A program made the translations under genes and the position numbers. A stretch of DNA of 33,122 bases from the NCBI GenBank assembly GCA_031275405.1, contig JAISOV010000037.1, positions 1-33,122 on the forward strand, written 5' to 3'. Every line of letters starts with the position of its first letter. Position 1 is the stretch's first letter. Shown here piece after piece: positions 30,420 to 33,122 of the stretch. Source of the stretch: Clostridium sp. Its GTDB lineage: Bacteria > Bacillota > Clostridia > Lachnospirales > Lachnospiraceae. Below the pieces are notes generated by a model that worked only from the letters and a program-made list of their open reading frames with translations, was not told the origin of the DNA and searched no databases.

Positions 30420-31775
30420 TTACCGTCTCTTCATCCACCATATGGTATCTCTTGAGAGATTCAGGCCCAGCTTCCGGACAAGCTCCAAGGACGCTTCCTC
30501 TCCTTGGAAGATCCGGCAGAACGGTATCCACCCCCGTTCTTTCGCCCGGTTTATGGCATAAGCCATCAAAGCTTCCTCGATCCCCGTACCCCGGTATTCC
30601 TCTTGGAGCGACAGCGTTCCGAGGCTGCCGTCTTCATACAGCGCGGCGCAGCCGGCCAGAGTACCTTCCACAAACGCCCCGTACAACGTCTCCGCCCGGA
30701 GCTTTTCCCCCTCCCATTTCCCCTCCAAGAAACGAATATCCTTGTGCCTGACCGGCAGGGCCTCTTTCCGGGAAGCATAGGCCTGACGAAAGCCCCCTGA
30801 GACCTCCATGCCAAGCAGGTCTTCCGCCTGCCGCAGCCGGGCTTCCCCCTGCACGATCAGCCACTTTGTATCCTGGGGGATCCGGTCGAAGCAGCCTTCC
30901 CCTTGGAGCGCGGGCAGGCCGCCGGCGGCTTCCGGAACCGCCGCCAGCATACAGAGCCTGCTTTGGGGGAGATGGATCAGAAGCTCGCCCCCGCCGAAAT
31001 ACAGCGGCTCGCCAAGCCCTTGGCCGAGCGCCGCTATCATATGGATATATTCCCTTTTTCTGGAAGACAGGACTCGTATGATTTCCTGCTTCTGCCGGTA
31101 TTTTTCCAAAAGATCCGGACGGAAACGGGCTGTCCTCTCCCTGGCGCGGTCAAGCCGCCACTGCGCGATCTTCCGGTGGTCGCCGGAGCGCAGAACCGGC
31201 GGCACGGTTTTCCCATGCCAGGTCTCCGGCCTGGAATACTGGGGATACTCCAGCAGGTCGTTCCAAAAAGTCTCCGTCTGGGCCGAAAAGCCGTTGTGGA
31301 GAACTCCCGGCACAAGTCTGGAAACCGCGTCGATCATCACCATGGCGGGCAGTTCTCCCCCGGTCAGCACATAATCCCCTATGGACACGAAATCCGTGAC
31401 GACTTCTTCCAGGACTCGCTCGTCTACGCCCTCGTAATGGCCGCACAGAAAAATCAGTTCCCGCTCCCGCGACAGCTCCTGGGCAAGCTTCTGGGAAAAG
31501 GGTACCCCCTGCGGCGTCACGTAGATGGTCCGGACGCTTTTTTCGGCTCCTTCCGCCGACTTCCACGCGTCAAAAACAGGCTGGGCCTGCAGCAGCATTC
31601 CCGCCCCCCCGCCGTATGGATAGTCATCCGTTTTTCCATGTTTATCCAGTGTGTGGTCTCTGATATTCACCACATCAAAGGTAAGCACTCCTTTCTTCGC
31701 CGCCCGTCCCAGGATACCGGCGTTCAGCGCCTGCCCCACCATGTCCGGGAATAAGGTTAAAATATGGAATCGCAT
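30420..31775 (-). CDS. trmD: TrmD tRNA (guanine37-N1)-methyltransferase fused to a GNAT-like domain
   Basis: 451 aa, nearly twice the usual ~240. Residues 1-245 are a full TrmD with the trefoil-knot SAM site: PYGGGAGMLLQAQP near 53, LCGHYEGVDERV near 110, and SIGDYVLTGGELPAMVMIDA near 130. It methylates N1 of G37 in tRNA to prevent frameshifting. After a short linker, residues about 255-451 resemble an acetyltransferase: LAGCAALYEDGSLGTLSLQEEYRGTGIEEALMA-like strand and acetyl-CoA loop (EYRGTGIEEAL), then VRKLGLNL near the end. The reading frame is continuous. The gene follows rimM by 7 nt. What the extra domain acts on is unknown. Confidence 0.93.
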   Translation of the reverse strand: MRFHILTLFPDMVGQALNAGILGRAAKKGVLTFDVVNIRDHTLDKHGKTDDYPYGGGAGMLLQAQPVFDAWKSAEGAEKSVRTIYVTPQGVPFSQKLAQELSRERELIFLCGHYEGVDERVLEEVVTDFVSIGDYVLTGGELPAMVMIDAVSRLVPGVLHNGFSAQTETFWNDLLEYPQYSRPETWHGKTVPPVLRSGDHRKIAQWRLDRARERTARFRPDLLEKYRQKQEIIRVLSSRKREYIHMIAALGQGLGEPLYFGGGELLIHLPQSRLCMLAAVPEAAGGLPALQGEGCFDRIPQDTKWLIVQGEARLRQAEDLLGMEVSGGFRQAYASRKEALPVRHKDIRFLEGKWEGEKLRAETLYGAFVEGTLAGCAALYEDGSLGTLSLQEEYRGTGIEEALMAYAINRAKERGWIPFCRIFQGEEASLELVRKLGLNLSRDTIWWMKRR

Positions 31776-31782
31776 GTGTGCT

Positions 31783-32322
31783 TCACCCTTTCCGGTCCTC
31801 CAGAAGCCCGTCCAGAATGTGTACCTTCATCCATCCCTCCTGGATATGAACCCCCAGGATGCACTGCTTTAAGGCGGGGAGCAGCAGCTCGCGCCCGTCG
31901 GACAGGTCTATGACATATACGTCGTTGGCTCCGGTCTGGAGGACGCTTCTGAGCGTTCCGATCTCCCGCCCCTCTTCGTCCTGTATCCGCAGCCCTTCCA
32001 GGTCGGCAATGAAATACTCATCCCGCTCCAGGCTCACCGCGTTTTCCCGGCTGACATACAGGGCTTTCCGGCGGTATTTTTCCGCTTCGTCGATATGGTC
32101 GATCCCTTTGAGTTTCAGAATGACAAACCGTTTCACGAATTTGACTCCCTCTATCTCCATCGGGATTTTTCCCTTCCCGGTATCCAAAAGGACTTCTTTC
32201 AGCTCCCGGAAACGCGTCACATCATCCGTCGTGGGAAATACGTTTACCTCCCCTCGCAGCGCGTGGGGGGAAGTGATCACGCCGACCTGCAGATAAGCCG
32301 CCGGGGAATGTTTCTTCTCCAT
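31783..32322 (-). CDS. rimM: Ribosome maturation factor RimM
   Basis: 179 aa. YLQVGVITSPHALRGEVNVFP near residue 10 is the RimM N-terminal barrel; the PRC-like C-terminal barrel begins near EYFIADLEGLRIQ (residue 103) and ends with LLPALKQCILGVHIQEGWMKVH. RimM assists 30S subunit maturation near S19. AAGGA precedes the ATG at 32322, but this site lies in a 6-bp hairpin (32323-32337). Coupled to trmD downstream; rpsP, the KH-protein gene and rplS, the frequent neighbours, are absent. Confidence 0.95.
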   Translation of the reverse strand: MEKKHSPAAYLQVGVITSPHALRGEVNVFPTTDDVTRFRELKEVLLDTGKGKIPMEIEGVKFVKRFVILKLKGIDHIDEAEKYRRKALYVSRENAVSLERDEYFIADLEGLRIQDEEGREIGTLRSVLQTGANDVYVIDLSDGRELLLPALKQCILGVHIQEGWMKVHILDGLLEDRKG

Positions 32323-32337
32323 AAGGAATGTTTCCTT
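32323..32337 (-). promoter_or_regulatory. Hairpin enclosing the rimM ribosome binding site
   Basis: On the minus strand AAGGAA, loop ACA, TTCCTT, then the ATG. The Shine-Dalgarno AAGGA is the 5' arm, so translation could be damped when it folds. The 158 nt upstream, to the rpmF stop, hold a GTTTCCTAGGAAAC palindrome and GCCGC/GCGGC hairpin but no gene. Confidence 0.4.
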
Positions 32338-32495
32338 TCCGAAGGTCCGGGGCGGGAACAGCGCCTGCGGCGGGCCGCGTAAGCGGCATGTTCCTTACCG
32401 CCGCAACGCGCTTCCGCCCGGAGGGCTTCCTGTTTCCTAGGAAACAAGAAAAGACTCCCCCCTTTCGGGAAAAGCCTTCGCTCTCCGCACGGATC

Positions 32496-32675
32496 CTAAT
32501 CCACCTCAATGACCTGCCTCTTATTATAAGAACCGCAGGCTTTGCAGACCCTATGAGACATCATGTATGCACCGCATTTACTGCACTTTACCAGATTAGG
32601 AATCTTCATTTTCCAGTTTGCTCTTCTCTTATCTCTTCTGCTTTTGGAAGATTTATTCTTGGGACAGATAGACAT
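32496..32675 (-). CDS. rpmF: 50S ribosomal protein L32
   Basis: 59 aa. Opens MSICPKNKSSKSRRDKRRAN and has the zinc-ribbon pair CSKC (near residue 31) and CKAC (near residue 45) of the zinc-binding form of L32, ending VIEVD. AAGGAGGT lies 7 nt before the ATG. Upstream there is a strong promoter and a leader hairpin, but no DUF177 (YceD-like) gene, which often precedes rpmF. rimM follows after 173 nt with no clear terminator, so read-through into rimM-trmD is likely. Confidence 0.97.
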   Translation of the reverse strand: MSICPKNKSSKSRRDKRRANWKMKIPNLVKCSKCGAYMMSHRVCKACGSYNKRQVIEVD

Positions 32676-32776
32676 TGTTTACACCTCCTTACATTCGTTT
32701 CACGTGTTGCCCATTGCGGGAAGCCGCTGTTCTTCCTGTAGACATTTCATCCCATACGGCGCGAAAAACGTCCCTT

Positions 32777-32806
32777 TGACCGGAATTCGCTCCGCGAGTT
32801 CCGGTC
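32777..32806 (-). promoter_or_regulatory. 14-bp hairpin at the 5' end of the rpmF transcript
   Basis: TGACCGGAATTCGC pairs with GCGAGTTCCGGTCA around a 3-nt loop (one G-T pair), reading CGC GGA GCG at the apex on the minus strand. It begins about 5 nt after the -10 at 32813, i.e. at the expected +1. No T tract follows. Confidence 0.65.
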
Positions 32807-32812
32807 AGCTTC

Positions 32813-32840
32813 ATTATAGCATAAAGTTACGGCTTGTCAA
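32813..32840 (-). promoter_or_regulatory. Strong extended -10 promoter of rpmF inside the upstream gene's 3' end
   Basis: On the minus strand TTGACA (32835-32840) and TATAAT (32813-32818) are 16 bp apart, with TGC before the -10. The TAA stop of the surface-protein gene lies within TATAAT. Confidence 0.85.
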
Positions 32841-33122
32841 GAACAATTTGGCGCCCAGAAAGGCCAGCAGAGCCAGCAGGGCGATGGCCGCCGCCGGGAC
32901 GGGGCCGCCGTCTTCGCCCGTCTTGGGGCTGGATCCGATGGCGAGCGTGAGGCCGCCGCTCCTGCCGTCCGTGTACTCGGCGACCAGGGTATGACTCCCC
33001 TCGGAGAGGGTGGCCAGGTAGCTTTCCCGGAGCGTGATCACGGTGCTTCCCTGCGTGACCGTGTAATGGGCCGGGTCCACCTCGGCGCCGTCGCAGAGCA
33101 GGCGGGTGAACTTCGTATGGTC
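32814..33122 (-). CDS. C-terminus of an SPKTG-type cell-wall anchored surface protein (partial)
   Basis: 102 residues; the frame is open at the window edge, so the protein begins outside. Residues 1-65 (FTRLLCDGAEVDPAHYTV, GSTVITL, YLATLSEGSHTLVAEYTDG) form the Ig-like domain common just before the anchor in clostridial surface proteins. Next come the sorting motif SPKTG, a hydrophobic segment (PAAAIALLALLAFLGAKLFL) and a short tail SRNFML with one Arg. SPKTG is an accepted variant of LPXTG for Clostridia sortases. The GTG at 33080 is internal, not a start. Confidence 0.85.
   Translation of the reverse strand, partial: DHTKFTRLLCDGAEVDPAHYTVTQGSTVITLRESYLATLSEGSHTLVAEYTDGRSGGLTLAIGSSPKTGEDGGPVPAAAIALLALLAFLGAKLFLTSRNFML

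Noticed and set aside
32222..32509. 95-codon minus-strand frame between rpmF and rimM
   Set aside because: It overlaps both rpmF and rimM in another frame and shows no protein-like pattern.

Overview
The window reads as chromosomal DNA from a spore-forming, Gram-positive anaerobe of the class Clostridia (Lachnospirales-like; genus not assignable from sequence alone). The reasons are a SpoVB-type flippase, SpoIIM, a Csp-type subtilase, RNase Y, a class Ic aspartate aminotransferase, an SPKTG-type cell-wall sorting signal, strong AAGGAGG ribosome binding sites and TTGACA/TATAAT promoters. Base composition is fairly GC-rich, except for one clearly AT-richer gene (7778-8809). There are no rRNA, tRNA, CRISPR or insertion-sequence features.

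Layout. 1-96 is the tail of a membrane or cell-wall protein. 97-1219 holds a structured leader and a HisJ-type PHP phosphatase. 1256-1457 is a 38/44-bp tandem repeat at the convergent junction with a minus-strand sulfur operon, which is transcribed nifS, nifU, unknown gene, mnmA, unknown gene (5913 down to 1439). An 18-bp minisatellite runs through the 3' end of nifU into the next gene. 6319-7743 is a SpoVB-like flippase and 7778-8809 an AT-richer orphan. 9133-10956 is a Csp-like protease. 11055-19822 (minus) is a polyamine module: PII-type regulator, PotABCD importer, aminoaldehyde dehydrogenase, putrescine aminotransferase and GABA aminotransferase. 20381-25894 (plus) carries a dCMP-kinase-like protein, flavin reductase, amidase, Na/Pi cotransporter and DAHP synthase. 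25916-28483 (minus) carries SpoIIM, a Nudix hydrolase and an aspartate aminotransferase. 28665-32675 (minus) carries rny, trmD (fused to a GNAT-like domain), rimM and rpmF. The window ends in the C-terminus of an SPKTG surface protein.

How the genes work together. The most coherent unusual unit is the PII-polyamine module. The four Pot proteins import putrescine/spermidine. PatA, the aldehyde dehydrogenase and GabT would convert putrescine to 4-aminobutanal, GABA and succinate semialdehyde, using 2-oxoglutarate at both transaminations. The operon is headed by a PII protein, from a family that senses 2-oxoglutarate and adenylates, and this one has lost the uridylylated T-loop tyrosine. Its transcript starts at a strong promoter whose +1 lies at the base of an intrinsic-terminator-like hairpin. 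It then runs through a tandemly duplicated hairpin leader, and meets a second terminator with eight T residues between the PII gene and potA. This looks like a multi-step RNA-controlled nitrogen/polyamine switch.

Two further themes recur. Short GC hairpins sit beside Shine-Dalgarno sequences in several leaders (nifS, PII gene, flavin reductase, Na/Pi, aroF). Tandem repeats sit at gene 3' ends, one of them carrying a readable single-base frameshift in the nifU tail.
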